A stretch of DNA of 64,000 nucleotides from Streptomyces collinus (GTDB lineage Bacteria > Actinomycetota > Actinomycetes > Streptomycetales > Streptomycetaceae), in contig NZ_CP133771.1 in NCBI RefSeq assembly GCF_031348265.1, positions 4,650,001-4,714,000 on the forward strand, in the 5' to 3' direction. Positions 26,126 through 34,653 of this stretch are shown here, in pieces. Position 1 is the first letter of the stretch. Every line of letters begins with the position of its first letter. Below the pieces are notes generated by a model, which saw nothing but the letters and a program-made list of their open reading frames with translations, did no database searches and was not told the origin of the DNA. The position numbers and the translations under genes were made by a program.

Positions 26126-27307
26126 ATGGAGAGCACATCCCCTGCAATGGTCATGCCCACGGCCCGCCAGAACCCCTTCGACCCGCCCGAGGAATTGCGC
26201 CGCCGGCAGGGGCTCGGCCCAATCCATCGGATGACCTACGTCGACGGTGGTCAGGGGTGGTTGGTGACCGGCTTCGCCGCAGCGCGGGCGATCCTGGCAG
26301 ATCCCCGATTCAGCGTCCGCCCGGACCACATGCGCTCACCGGTTGCCCAGCCAGCAAGGACGCCCGTGCCGCCGGGATTCTTCCTCCGCATGGACCCGCC
26401 CGAGCACGACCACTATCGGCGGTTGCTCACCGGTGACTTCACGGTGCGCCGGATGAAGCTCCTCGAACCGGAGATCGAAGCGATCGTCAATGACCAGTTG
26501 AACGCGATGGAGCTCGCCGGGGGCTCGGCCGACTTGTTCAAGGCATTCGCGCTGCCGATCCCGTCACAAGTGATCGGCGAACTGCTCGGGGTGCCCTACT
26601 CCGACAGGCAGGGGTTCCAGCGGAACGCCGCCACGCTCCTGAACATCGACCTCACAGCGGAACACCGGCAAGAGGCGGTCAGGGAGCTCATGGCATATCT
26701 ACGGGACCTGCTGCGCCACAAGCGTTCCCGGCCAGAGGAAGATGTGCTCAGCGGGCTCGCTGCGCACGAGGGACTTACTGCGGACGAGAGAGCCGGACTG
26801 GCGCTCCTGCTCCTGATCGCCGGGCATGAGACAACGACGAACATGCTTGCGCTGGGCGCTTTCGCTCTGCTGGCCAACCCCGCACAGTTAGCCGAGGTCC
26901 GCGACAAGGAGGAAGACGCCCCTGCGGTGGTCGAGGAGCTGCTGCGTTACCTCACGATCATCCATCACGTGGTCCGCGTCGCGCTCGAGGACATCGAGCT
27001 CCACGGCTGCCTGATCAAGGCTGGCGAGTCAGTCACCGTCGCACTTTCCGCGGCGAACCGGGACGCTGACCATTTCGCCGCCCCGGACGCGCTTGACCTC
27101 ACCCGCTCCACGGCCGGACACCTCGCGTTCGGTCACGGCCTCCACCAGTGCCTCGGGCAGCGGCTGGCCCGCGCCGAAATGCGCATCGCCCTCCCCGCAC
27201 TGCTTCGCCGCTTCCCGGCACTACGTCTCACTGTCGCGCCCGAGGAAGTGCCACTGCGGTCGGCCATGTCGGTCTACGGCGTCCATGAACTTCCGGTCAC
27301 CTGGTAG
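26126..27307 (+). CDS. Cytochrome P450 monooxygenase
   Basis: 393 residues, normal for a soluble bacterial P450. Landmarks: I-helix oxygen-binding AGHETTTNM, K-helix ExxR in EELLRYL (arginine positioned), and the haem-ligand loop FGHGLHQCLGQRLAR with the Cys thiolate ligand. The N-terminal part reads NPFDPPEELRRRQGLGPIHR, resembling the CYP105/107-type Streptomyces enzymes. The chosen ATG at 26126 follows GAGGAG by six bases. It probably needs ferredoxin and reductase from elsewhere, as none is adjacent. Divergent from a TetR regulator, which suggests an inducible oxidation or detoxification role. Substrate unknown. Confidence 0.95.
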   Translation: MESTSPAMVMPTARQNPFDPPEELRRRQGLGPIHRMTYVDGGQGWLVTGFAAARAILADPRFSVRPDHMRSPVAQPARTPVPPGFFLRMDPPEHDHYRRLLTGDFTVRRMKLLEPEIEAIVNDQLNAMELAGGSADLFKAFALPIPSQVIGELLGVPYSDRQGFQRNAATLLNIDLTAEHRQEAVRELMAYLRDLLRHKRSRPEEDVLSGLAAHEGLTADERAGLALLLLIAGHETTTNMLALGAFALLANPAQLAEVRDKEEDAPAVVEELLRYLTIIHHVVRVALEDIELHGCLIKAGESVTVALSAANRDADHFAAPDALDLTRSTAGHLAFGHGLHQCLGQRLARAEMRIALPALLRRFPALRLTVAPEEVPLRSAMSVYGVHELPVTW

Positions 27308-27661
27308 GCAGATCAAGGTCGAGAAGAACGATGTGTGCTCGGCGACTTGCAGCGCGACGTCTGTGAGTTTGAGCAACGCCTTTTCACTGCCAGCTCCCCA
27401 CCGCCATCCGGCCCTTCAAGTCCGGGTCTAGGTCAACTCAATCAGGCACACGGCATGGATCAGTTGCGGCCTCCGGTGTTGTCACTTCTCATCGACGCTT
27501 CCGACCCGAGTGATCGCTAAGTGCTGCCGGAAACCGCCGACAAATGTTGTCCGCTCCCACCTACGAAACCACCCCATCTTGATGATGGCCCCGACATGCT
27601 CGTTGTCAGGCTGCGGTGACAGCGTCCTGAGCTGACCTGCGCACAGCGATGATCCGCGCAG
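27308..27661. other. Stretch without a gene
   Basis: About 350 bases of lower GC than the neighbours, between the convergent P450 and MFS genes. No recognisable product in any frame and no obvious hairpin. Confidence 0.55.
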
Positions 27662-28930
27662 TCACTCTGGTTTGGCCGTGATCACCGCTGTCTCTTCCGG
27701 CGCCGCGACGCTTGCCGTGCCTTCGGCCGTGACGAAGGGCTCCTGACCGGGCTGCCGTGCGCCGACGCAAGCGAGGGCGAGCGTGGCGGTCACGGCCAGG
27801 ACGACAACGGCGGCTCCCGAGAACAGGAAGGCGTTCTCGACTCCGGCGAGGGTGATGGCGGTCGAGGCCACGAAGGGGGAGATCGCCAGAGCTCCTGCCA
27901 CCCCGGCCTCCCACAGGCCGAGCGCCTTCGCCAGATGTTGGCTCGGTATGCGCTGCTGCACCAGTGCGATCAAGGGAATGTCCGTGAGGGCCGAGGCCAG
28001 CCCCGTGGCGGTCAGGAGAACGGCCGCCACAGCATGGGAGGTGACCGTTCCCAGCGGAGCCCGGAAGATCCCGAGCAGGGCCCACGCCAGCACCGCGGCC
28101 AGTGCGAGTCTGCGGATGCGCACGCCGGCCAGGAGCAGGGCGCCCACCACTTCGGCGACCCCGGCGACGCCCAGCAGCAGGCCGTACTGGCCGCCCTGTC
28201 CCACGACCGCGACCAGCCCGACGGTCAGGAAACCGTTGGTCAGGGCGAGGGCGAGCACGAAGGTCACGATGACGACGAGTACATCGGGAGCGGCCCGCAC
28301 TGCCCTCAGCCCGGCGCTGAGATCGGACCACAGCCCGGTCTGCCCGCTGGTCGCGGCGGGGCGGGTCACGCGGATGGCTGCCACGGCGACCGCCGAGCCC
28401 AGGAAGGTCAGCCCGTTCACCACCAGCACCGACTGCAGCGAGCCGAAGGCCAGCAGCGGCGCCAGCATGAGCGGGCCGACGAAGAAGGCGGCTCGGAAGG
28501 CGACTTGCAGCAGTCCGTTGGCCTGCTGGAGGCGGTCGTCCGGCACGATCTGGGGAACGATGGCGTTGCGGGCCGGGGCGAACGGGGCGCCGATCAGCGC
28601 CAGCAACGCCGTGGTCGCCACGAGCAGGGGCAGGTTCAGCAGGTTGAGGGAGAGCAGGACCGAAGCCACGGCCACCACGGCGACCCGGGCCAGGTCGGTG
28701 ACGATCATCAGTTTCCGGCGGTCGCGGCGGTCGGCGTACGAGGCGACGACGAAGGTGGCCACGAACGCGGGCGCGAAGGCGGAGACGCTGACCATGGCGA
28801 CGGCCGTGGGGTCCTTCGTCAGTGACCAGGCCAGCCAGGCGGTCGCGGCGGTGTACAGGCCGTCGCCGAAGCGTGAGATGCCCTGGCCGGCGAAGAGAAG
28901 CAGGAAGTTGCGGTCCTTCAGCAGTGACAT
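27662..28930 (-). CDS. MFS transporter
   Basis: 422 residues from the ATG at 28930 (SLLKDRNFLLLFAGQGISRF), the usual start of this MFS_3 (enterobactin exporter/drug efflux) group; an upstream in-frame ATG at 29002 overlaps the preceding gene. About 12 hydrophobic helices, with the motif-A-like loop YADRRDRRKLMIV between helices 2 and 3. It lies 52 bases downstream of an ArsR-type regulator gene on the same strand. The gap and the end of that gene contain the imperfect palindrome TTAGGCAGATGGCTAA (28971-28986), a possible binding site. Probably an efflux pump; cargo unknown. Confidence 0.9.
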   Translation of the reverse strand: MSLLKDRNFLLLFAGQGISRFGDGLYTAATAWLAWSLTKDPTAVAMVSVSAFAPAFVATFVVASYADRRDRRKLMIVTDLARVAVVAVASVLLSLNLLNLPLLVATTALLALIGAPFAPARNAIVPQIVPDDRLQQANGLLQVAFRAAFFVGPLMLAPLLAFGSLQSVLVVNGLTFLGSAVAVAAIRVTRPAATSGQTGLWSDLSAGLRAVRAAPDVLVVIVTFVLALALTNGFLTVGLVAVVGQGGQYGLLLGVAGVAEVVGALLLAGVRIRRLALAAVLAWALLGIFRAPLGTVTSHAVAAVLLTATGLASALTDIPLIALVQQRIPSQHLAKALGLWEAGVAGALAISPFVASTAITLAGVENAFLFSGAAVVVLAVTATLALACVGARQPGQEPFVTAEGTASVAAPEETAVITAKPE

Positions 28931-28982
28931 GCGGCCACTTTCGGATCCGGTCGGGGGTCTGATCCACTTATTAGGCAGATGG

Positions 28983-30098
28983 CTAATCAGTGGCCTCGCC
29001 ATCGCCGTGCAGGAAACTTTCCAGGCTGGGGGTCAGGCCTGCTACCTGTCCGGACGCAAGCCGGTACAGGACGTAGTAGCCCTCGCGGCGGCGCTCCAGC
29101 AGGCCCGCGTCCGTCAGCACCCGCAGGTGTTTGGACAGGGCGGCCTCGCTGACGCCGATGAGCGGGGCCAACTCCTGCGTGCTGCGCGGGCGTTCGGCGA
29201 GCAGCCGGAGGGCGCGCAGCCGGGTGTCGTCGGCGAGCGCCCGCAAGGTGCCGACGAGTTGGGTGGGGGGAATTCTCGGGCGGGCTTCCCGGACGATCGA
29301 GGAGAGGGGGAAGACGAGCCCGAGGGGCCAGGGCCCGTCGCAGTTGACGCGTACGTGCGGCCACACATAGGCGCTGGGGGCCAGTACGAGGGTGTTGTCC
29401 GGGCCGATGGTGACCTCGTGGTCGTGCGGCCGCTTCAGCCAGAAGCGTTCGGCCTGCCGGTCGCTGCGCACCTCCGGCCACAGGCCACGGAGCATCCCGT
29501 ACAAGCCGCGCTGCTCGATCTGGTGTCCGGCCTCGCTGACGCCGGCGGCGAGTTCGGGTTCGAGCCGTGCCCATTCCTCCTCGAACGCCTCCCGCCAGTA
29601 GCGCTCCAGCATGCTCAGGAACCGTTCGAGCAACGCGCGGGGATCGTCGAGGAGCATCGCGGCCATCGCTTCGTCGCTTTCCCGTGCGACTCGCTCCCGC
29701 AACAGGCCGCGTACCTCCGGTTCGTCCAGCACGCGCGGATCCCTGCCCTTGCCGCCGTCCGGCCAGGGCGTGAGCAGGGGGACGGCGAACTCCAGGCGGA
29801 CCAGCTCCGGATCCGCCCCGCGCAAGCCGGCCAGTTCGTCTTCGAAGTCCGTCAGTCCACCGATCGGCTGCGGAAAGAGGAACTCGGGGAAGTACGAGCG
29901 CACCGCGTAGGCGAACGCCTCGATCTCCCGCTTCAGCGCCGGGGACAGCTTGCGCATCGCACGCACCCAGCCGTGCTGGACGGGGTGGTGCTTGGGCTCC
30001 ACCAGCACATGGAGACTCAGTACGGCTTCCATCGTCGGCGAGTAGGCGAACCCCACCCGCTCCGCACCGCCGGCCGGGACCCGGAACACGATCGTCAT
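28983..30098 (-). CDS. ArsR-type regulator with long N-terminal domain (DUF5937-like)
   Basis: 371 residues. The C-terminal 90 residues form an ArsR/SmtB winged helix: RALADDTRLRALRLLAERPR, STQELAPLIGVSEAALSKHL, RVLTDAGLLERRREGYYVLY. The N-terminal 270 residues are an alpha/beta domain common in Streptomyces (begins MTIVFRVPAGGAERVGFAYS) and contain no Cys pair, so metal sensing of the classical ArsR type is unlikely. It probably senses a small molecule and controls the downstream MFS gene. Confidence 0.85.
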   Translation of the reverse strand: MTIVFRVPAGGAERVGFAYSPTMEAVLSLHVLVEPKHHPVQHGWVRAMRKLSPALKREIEAFAYAVRSYFPEFLFPQPIGGLTDFEDELAGLRGADPELVRLEFAVPLLTPWPDGGKGRDPRVLDEPEVRGLLRERVARESDEAMAAMLLDDPRALLERFLSMLERYWREAFEEEWARLEPELAAGVSEAGHQIEQRGLYGMLRGLWPEVRSDRQAERFWLKRPHDHEVTIGPDNTLVLAPSAYVWPHVRVNCDGPWPLGLVFPLSSIVREARPRIPPTQLVGTLRALADDTRLRALRLLAERPRSTQELAPLIGVSEAALSKHLRVLTDAGLLERRREGYYVLYRLASGQVAGLTPSLESFLHGDGEATD

Positions 30099-30194
30099 GA
30101 CCCGTCATCCTTGCCGCACCGCGTCCACAACGGGAGCCGCGCCGCGCCGCAAGCGGCAGGGGCCGACCTGAAGGACATTGACTAGACAACAACA

Positions 30195-30221
30195 AAACCC
30201 CAAGCCTCTGACCTGGGGTTT
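30195..30221 (-). terminator. tRNA-Gly terminator
   Basis: A hairpin with AAACCCCA / TGGGGTTT arms directly after the tRNA 3' end on the minus strand, running into A/T bases. Derivatives of this hairpin accompany each scar copy at 4.4, 11.0, 12.5 and 23.8 kb. Confidence 0.7.
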
Positions 30222-30229
30222 CTCTCTGG

Positions 30230-30300
30230 AGCGGGTGACGAGAATCGAACTCGCGCTCTCAGCTTGGGAAGCTGATGTTCTACCATTAAACTACACCCGC
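30230..30300 (-). tRNA. tRNA-Gly (anticodon CCC)
   Basis: A 71-nt cloverleaf read from the minus strand. The acceptor stem GCGGGTG pairs with CACCCGC and is followed by discriminator T. The D arm contains AATGGTAGAAC, the anticodon arm is TCAGC-TTCCCAA-GCTGA giving anticodon CCC, and the T arm has the GTTCGATTC loop. CCA is not encoded. The 3' half (30231-30272) is the 42-bp core repeated at 11042 and 12539, so this gene is the presumed integration target, still intact. Confidence 0.95.
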
Positions 30301-30571
30301 GTAAGACGCCGACGGAGTCGGTGTCGAATGCTCGCTCACTCTACCTCATGTCAGACCTCCGGCGTCGGTGCCGCGAGGTCTGAGCGCGTTTCAGGGATGG
30401 GATGCGGCTGCGGGGGAACGGAGTTGGGGCGTACGGTGGTGGGGCGTAAGAGGGCCCGGGCGGGACCGGAGTGCCGCCTGAAGGGCCGTCCCTTTGATCC
30501 CGTACTGTGGCTTTTGTCGTCAGGCAAGCAGCAGCCAGACGCGGCTCTTGGGGAAGGGACTCTTGGACTTG

Positions 30572-30730
30572 ATGGAGCGCACCGTCGTCCGTTGTGCCGA
30601 TGGGCACGTGTTCACCACCGCTTCGTTCCCGATGCAGCAGGCCGAGCGGCTCGGCCCCGGGCGGCTGCTTCGGTGCCCGCGATGTGCGCGGCTCCGGAGT
30701 GTGGTGCCCGTCAGCTATCAGAAGCGGTAG
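30572..30730 (+). CDS. Small CxxC zinc-ribbon-like protein
   Basis: 52 residues from ATG 30572. It contains VVRCADGHVFTTASFPMQQA and LRCPRCARLRSVVPV. One Cys and one His early, and a CPRC pair later, could bind one zinc ion. Ser/Arg-rich basic tail. Short, but with clear protein-like composition and position directly upstream of dcd on the same strand. A start further upstream at 30494 is possible but adds unconvincing sequence. Function unknown. Confidence 0.65.
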   Translation: MERTVVRCADGHVFTTASFPMQQAERLGPGRLLRCPRCARLRSVVPVSYQKR

Positions 30731-30827
30731 CGATAGCGGTAACGGACAAAAGCACAAGGCAACAGGTACAAGGCGCGCGGAGACGTCCGGTTGTGGTCGC
30801 TCCGCGCGTCTTGCGTATCCTCGGGGC

Positions 30828-31403
30828 GTGCTTCTCTCAGACAAGGACATCCGGGCCGAGATCGATGCCGGGCGGGTACGGATCGATCCCTATGACGACT
30901 CGATGGTGCAGCCGTCGAGCATCGACGTGCGCCTCGACCGCTACTTCCGGGTGTTCGAGAATCACCGGTACCCCCACATCGACCCCGCCATCGAGCAGTC
31001 CGACCTGACCCGGCTCGTGGAGCCGGAGGGGGACGAGCCGTTCATCCTGCACCCCGGGGAGTTCGTCCTCGCCAGCACCTACGAGGTCATCACCCTGCCC
31101 GACGACCTCGCCTCCCGGCTGGAGGGCAAGAGCTCTCTGGGGCGCCTGGGACTGGTGACGCACTCCACCGCCGGGTTCATCGACCCCGGCTTCAGCGGGC
31201 ACGTCACCCTGGAGCTGTCCAACCTCGCCACTCTGCCCATCAAGCTCTGGCCGGGCATGAAGATCGGGCAGCTGTGCATGTTCAAGCTCAGCTCGCCCGC
31301 CGACTTCCCGTACGGCAGTGAGCGGTACGGGTCCCGGTACCAGGGGCAGCGCGGGCCGACCGCCTCCCGGTCCTTCCTCAACTTCCACCGGACCCAGGTA
31401 TGA
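30828..31403 (+). CDS. dcd: dCTP deaminase
   Basis: 191 residues, exactly the family length. It contains MLLSDKDIRAEIDAGRVRID-like start, VQPSSIDVRLDRYFRVF, HPGEFVLASTYE, the catalytic region LEGKSSLGRLGL with STAGFIDPGFSGHVTLEL (Ser/Arg and Glu residues), and the C-terminal lid GSRYQGQRGPTASRSFLNF. It deaminates dCTP to dUTP, feeding thymidylate synthesis. GTG start at 30828. The stop overlaps the next gene by four bases (ATGA). Confidence 0.96.
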   Translation: MLLSDKDIRAEIDAGRVRIDPYDDSMVQPSSIDVRLDRYFRVFENHRYPHIDPAIEQSDLTRLVEPEGDEPFILHPGEFVLASTYEVITLPDDLASRLEGKSSLGRLGLVTHSTAGFIDPGFSGHVTLELSNLATLPIKLWPGMKIGQLCMFKLSSPADFPYGSERYGSRYQGQRGPTASRSFLNFHRTQV

Positions 31404-31897
31404 GTGACGTACGCGAGAACCTGACCTACGAGAAGTTCGGCGTCGCCGTGCGCGAGCTCGCGCAGGCCATCGCCGACGACGGCTACGAGCCCGACATAGT
31501 CCTCAGCATCGCCCGCGGCGGCGTCTTCGTGGCCGGCGGCCTCGCCTACGCCCTCGACTGCAAGAACATCCACCTGGTGAACGTGGAGTTCTACACCGGC
31601 GTGGGGACGACCCTCGAGATGCCCGTCATGCTCGCCCCCGTCCCCAACGTGATCGACTTCTCGCGGAAGAAGGTGCTGATCACCGACGACGTCGCCGACA
31701 CCGGCAAGACGCTCAAGCTGGTGCGCGACTTCTGCCTCGACACCGTCGCCGAGGTGCGCAGCGCCGTCGTCTACGAGAAGTCCCAGTCGCTCGTGAAGTG
31801 CGAGTACGTGTGGAAGCGGACCGACGACTGGATCAACTTCCCGTGGAGCGTCGAAGAGCCCGTGGTGCGGCGGGCCGGCCAGGTGCTCGACGCCTGA
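31400..31897 (+). CDS. Phosphoribosyltransferase-family protein
   Basis: 165 residues with a type I PRTase fold. The PRPP-binding loop is VLITDDVADTGKTLKLV (acidic pair followed by the GKT turn), and the hinge region is IVLSIARGGVFVAGGLAYAL. It resembles hypoxanthine/xanthine or Gpt-type phosphoribosyltransferases, but the base-specific C-terminal residues (WINFPWSVEEP) do not fix a substrate. Translationally coupled to dcd, consistent with nucleotide salvage. A strong terminator follows. Confidence 0.88.
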   Translation: MSDVRENLTYEKFGVAVRELAQAIADDGYEPDIVLSIARGGVFVAGGLAYALDCKNIHLVNVEFYTGVGTTLEMPVMLAPVPNVIDFSRKKVLITDDVADTGKTLKLVRDFCLDTVAEVRSAVVYEKSQSLVKCEYVWKRTDDWINFPWSVEEPVVRRAGQVLDA

Positions 31898-31917
31898 GCA
31901 GCAGGAGAAGACAGAAA

Positions 31918-31945
31918 AGAGGGGCTCCCCGTGGGGAGCCCCTCT
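31918..31945. terminator. Bidirectional hairpin terminator
   Basis: A 13-bp perfect stem (AGAGGGGCTCCCC and its complement) with a two-base loop, placed between the convergent phosphoribosyltransferase and Yip1 genes. It can serve both. Confidence 0.85.
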
Positions 31946-31962
31946 CTCGTACCCGCTGAGTC

Positions 31963-32895
31963 TCAGACCGTGCCCAGCTTCACGATCGACAGCAGTGCGA
32001 TCAGCTGGATCGCCGACGCGCCGAGCGCCTTCGGCCAGGGCAGGTCGTGGGAGCGGCTGACCATGAGGGTCAGCAGGGCGCCGCCCGCGATCCAGGTGGC
32101 CCAGCCGAGCAGCTGCACGAACATCGCGTCGCCGCCCGCGAACATCGCGAAGACCAGGCGGGGCGCGTCCGTGAGGGACATGATCAGCATCGACAGGCCG
32201 ACCGTGGGCTGCCAGGCGCCGTCGCCGCCGAGCTGGCGGGCCAGGGTGTGGGTGACCACACCCAGGACGAAGGCGCTGAGCACCATCGCGACGGCCGTCG
32301 TCAGGACGATCGGGACCGCGTTCGACAGTGTGGCGTTTATCGCATCCTTGCGGGCGCCGTCGAAGCCGAAGACCGCGAGCAGGCCGTAGAGGAACGTGAC
32401 GATGAGGGCCGGGCCCCACATCGCGTAGTCCCGCATCTGCAGGAAGGTCTGGTTGGGGGCGAGGACGATCCCCCGGAGCAGGTCCTTCCAGTGCAGGCGC
32501 GGGCCGACCGGGCCGGGTGCCGGGGCCGCCGAGCCGGCGCGGTAGGTGTCACCCGGGGTGTAGGGGTCCTCGCCGACCGAGAAGGCCTGGGTGTGGCCCG
32601 GGTTGTTCGCCGCGTACGGGTCGGGCGGGCCCTGCGGGCCGGGCGGGTACGCGCCGTCGCCGAAGTACTCCGGCTCGCCCTGGCCGCCGTAGCCGCCGCC
32701 GTGCGCGGCGTTCGGCTGCGGCCATGCGGGGCCGCCGCCGTTGCCGTACGGCGGCTGCTGCCGCGGGTAGGGCTGCGGCGCCGGCGGGGAGCCGTACGGC
32801 GGTCCCTGCGGCGTCTGCTGCCCGTTCGGGGGGTTGTGCGGTCGCGTCTGAGGAGCGCCGTTGTTCCGGCCGCGTCCGATCCTGAATCCAGCCAC
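31963..32895 (-). CDS. Yip1-family membrane protein with Pro/Gly-rich N-terminus
   Basis: 310 residues, GTG start at 32895. The first 130 residues are low-complexity Pro/Gln/Gly/Tyr sequence, likely a disordered cytoplasmic tail. The rest is a five-helix Yip1 domain, beginning WKDLLRGIVLAPNQTFLQMR and including ALIVTFLYGLLAVFG and a PRLVFAMFAGG segment. The cellular role of bacterial Yip1 proteins is unclear. Convergent with the dcd operon. Confidence 0.85.
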   Translation of the reverse strand: MAGFRIGRGRNNGAPQTRPHNPPNGQQTPQGPPYGSPPAPQPYPRQQPPYGNGGGPAWPQPNAAHGGGYGGQGEPEYFGDGAYPPGPQGPPDPYAANNPGHTQAFSVGEDPYTPGDTYRAGSAAPAPGPVGPRLHWKDLLRGIVLAPNQTFLQMRDYAMWGPALIVTFLYGLLAVFGFDGARKDAINATLSNAVPIVLTTAVAMVLSAFVLGVVTHTLARQLGGDGAWQPTVGLSMLIMSLTDAPRLVFAMFAGGDAMFVQLLGWATWIAGGALLTLMVSRSHDLPWPKALGASAIQLIALLSIVKLGTV

Positions 32896-33049
32896 GTCTT
32901 CGAACGTACCTGGTCCCCGGCGGTGGCGTGCCGGGCCCGGGCTTCCGGGCCCGGCTTTGCGGCCGAGCTGTGACATCCCTTAAGGGGCGGGGACTTGGGG
33001 TGTCGGTGGGGCGTCAGGGTCCGGCCCGTACGGGCCGGACGGGCCGAGC

Positions 33050-33260
33050 GGTTCGGCGGTGCGGGCCGCGCCCTGGGGCTGACCGGTTCGGCGGTGCGGG
33101 CCGCGCCCTGGGGCTGACCGGTTCGGCTGTGCGGGCCGCGCCCTGGGGCTGACCGGTTCGGCGGTGCGGGCCGCGCCCTGGGGCTGACCGGTTCGGCTGT
33201 GCGGGCCGCGCCCCGGCCCGGACGGTTCGGCCGTACGGGTCAGGCCCCGGTCTGACGTTC
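33050..33260. repeat. 35-bp tandem repeat array
   Basis: Five complete 35-bp units starting at 33050, 33085, 33120, 33155 and 33190, plus a decayed sixth from 33224. Each begins GGTTCGGCGGTGCGGGCCGC and continues GCCCTGGGGCTGACC. Units alternate between GCGGTG and GCTGTG at bases 7-12. It lies between the Yip1 gene (transcribed leftward, start 32895) and the end of the FG-GAP operon. Not coding in any convincing frame; no spacers. Confidence 0.9.
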
Positions 33261-33283
33261 GGCCGTACGGGTCGCGCCCCGGC

Positions 33284-34636
33284 TCAGTCGGGCAGTCCGC
33301 CGCCGAGCTCCGGCAGGACGATCGCGCCGGTCTTCGTCGGGACCGTGCCCGTGCCGGGCATGAGCAGCGCGTTGCTCGCCGCGCCGACGGCCAGGTCCGC
33401 CTTGCCGTCGGCGGTCAGGTCGCGCAGGCGGAGGGTGTAGCCGAAGGCGGCGTGGGAGTCGGCCGGGCCGAGCACCGTCTGGGGGATCCACGAGGAACGC
33501 GCGCCGCTCAGGCCGCCGGAGCCGCCGCGGAAGACGTGGACGCCGCCCTGGTCCTCCTTGCCGTCGACGTCCTCGTGCGGGACGCCGACCGCGAGGTCCG
33601 CGTAGCCGTCGCCGTTGGTGTCGGCGGCCGAGACCGCGTAGCCGAAGTTGTCGTCGGCCTCGGGGCTGCCGGAGACGCCGGAGGTGGCCTGGGTGACGGT
33701 GACCGACGTGCCCGGGCCCGACGACGTGCCGCGCCAGATCGTGACCGCGCCCTTGCCGTCGTCCTTGTCGGGGACGCCGAGGGTGATGTCGCCGTAGCCG
33801 TTCTTGTCGAAGTCGCCGATCACGGGGCTCGGGTAGAGGCCCTGCTGCCGGTCGCTGAGGGTCTTGGACGCGCCCGAGGCGAGGCCGGAGGAGGTGCCCT
33901 TCAGGTACCAGGCGCGCTCGCGGATGTCGCTGCCGGTGATCTCCGTGCCGATGACCACCAGGTCCGTCCTGCCGTCCCCGTCGACCTTCCCGGCCCCGAG
34001 GGCGGAGGAGTACCAGCCGCCGGACCCCTTGTCGATCTTGCTGACCTTGCCGGTGGTGCCGGACTTGGTGAAGGGGCCGCGGTACAGCCACGCCTCCTCG
34101 CCGCCGATCAGGGCCAGGTCGGGGGAGCCGTCGCCGGTGAAGTCGCCGGTGGCCAGGTCGCGGCCGAAGTGGCCGGCCGCGCCGCCGAGCGGGGTGATGT
34201 TGGTGCCGCCGGACAGGCCGGTCTTCGAGCCCCACAGGACGGTGACCGTGCCGCGGTAGTCGTCGCCGCCCACGTGCTCGGTGGGGTTGCCGACGACGAG
34301 GTCCGCGTAGCCGTCCTTGTCGAGGTCGGCGCTCGCGAGGGACGCGCCGAACTGGTCGTCCTCCTCGCCGGAGCCGGGGACGCCGGCGCTGTCCTGGTGG
34401 AGGAACTTCGGGTGGGCGGTGTCGAGCCCGCTGGCGGTGCCGTACACGACGGTGATCGTGCCGCCCGTGCGGTCGACGTCGTTGTAGCCGCCGTAGGCGA
34501 GGTCGCGGCGGCCGTCGCCGTTGAAGTCGTCGTAGTGCTTGGCCGGTGCCGCGGAGGCGGGGCCGGTGAGGAGCACGGGGGTGACGCCGGTCGCCAGCAG
34601 GGCGGCGACCAGGGCGGTCGCGGTGGATCTGCGCAT
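33284..34636 (-). CDS. Secreted FG-GAP/integrin-alpha-like propeller protein 5
   Basis: 450 residues. Signal peptide ATALVAALLATGVTPVLLTG, cleaved near ASA-APA. The mature protein is a series of FG-GAP blades of about 60 residues with DFNGDGRRDLA, DLDKDGYADLVVGNP, DFTGDGSPDLAL, DFDKNGYGDITLG, DTNGDGYADLAVG and DLTADGKADLAVG, each a D-x-[DN]-x-D-G-x-x-D calcium loop, ending in VVYG/VLWG/VFRG strands. Seven blades would make an integrin-alpha-type propeller. Last gene of a five-gene array; 17 bp separate it from the gene before. Ligand unknown; no enzyme motif. Shares FGYAVSAADT and AGVPG-type linkers with its paralogues. Confidence 0.9.
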   Translation of the reverse strand: MRRSTATALVAALLATGVTPVLLTGPASAAPAKHYDDFNGDGRRDLAYGGYNDVDRTGGTITVVYGTASGLDTAHPKFLHQDSAGVPGSGEEDDQFGASLASADLDKDGYADLVVGNPTEHVGGDDYRGTVTVLWGSKTGLSGGTNITPLGGAAGHFGRDLATGDFTGDGSPDLALIGGEEAWLYRGPFTKSGTTGKVSKIDKGSGGWYSSALGAGKVDGDGRTDLVVIGTEITGSDIRERAWYLKGTSSGLASGASKTLSDRQQGLYPSPVIGDFDKNGYGDITLGVPDKDDGKGAVTIWRGTSSGPGTSVTVTQATSGVSGSPEADDNFGYAVSAADTNGDGYADLAVGVPHEDVDGKEDQGGVHVFRGGSGGLSGARSSWIPQTVLGPADSHAAFGYTLRLRDLTADGKADLAVGAASNALLMPGTGTVPTKTGAIVLPELGGGLPD

Positions 34637-34653
34637 GGTGTCTCCTTGGCCGG

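Larger units (their letters stand above)
4362..30272. mobile_element. Composite accessory region built from serial integrations at tRNA-Gly
   Basis: Copies of the tRNA-Gly(CCC) 3' half plus its terminator lie at 4362-4420 (degenerate), 11003-11083, 12500-12580, 23798-23853 (truncated) and within the intact gene ending at 30230. All have the same orientation, all on the 3' side of the tRNA. The sequence between them is rich in pseudogenes, an IS21 remnant, a toxin-antitoxin pair and regulator/transporter pairs, unlike the orderly genes beyond 30.5 kb. Tyrosine integrases commonly target tRNA 3' ends and regenerate the gene at one edge. No integrase, excisionase, replication or transfer gene is visible, so any mobility would need help in trans. 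The boundaries are inferred. Confidence 0.6.

Noticed and set aside
33050..33260. Possible CRISPR array
   Set aside because: The 35-bp units are directly joined with no unique spacers, and no cas gene is present.
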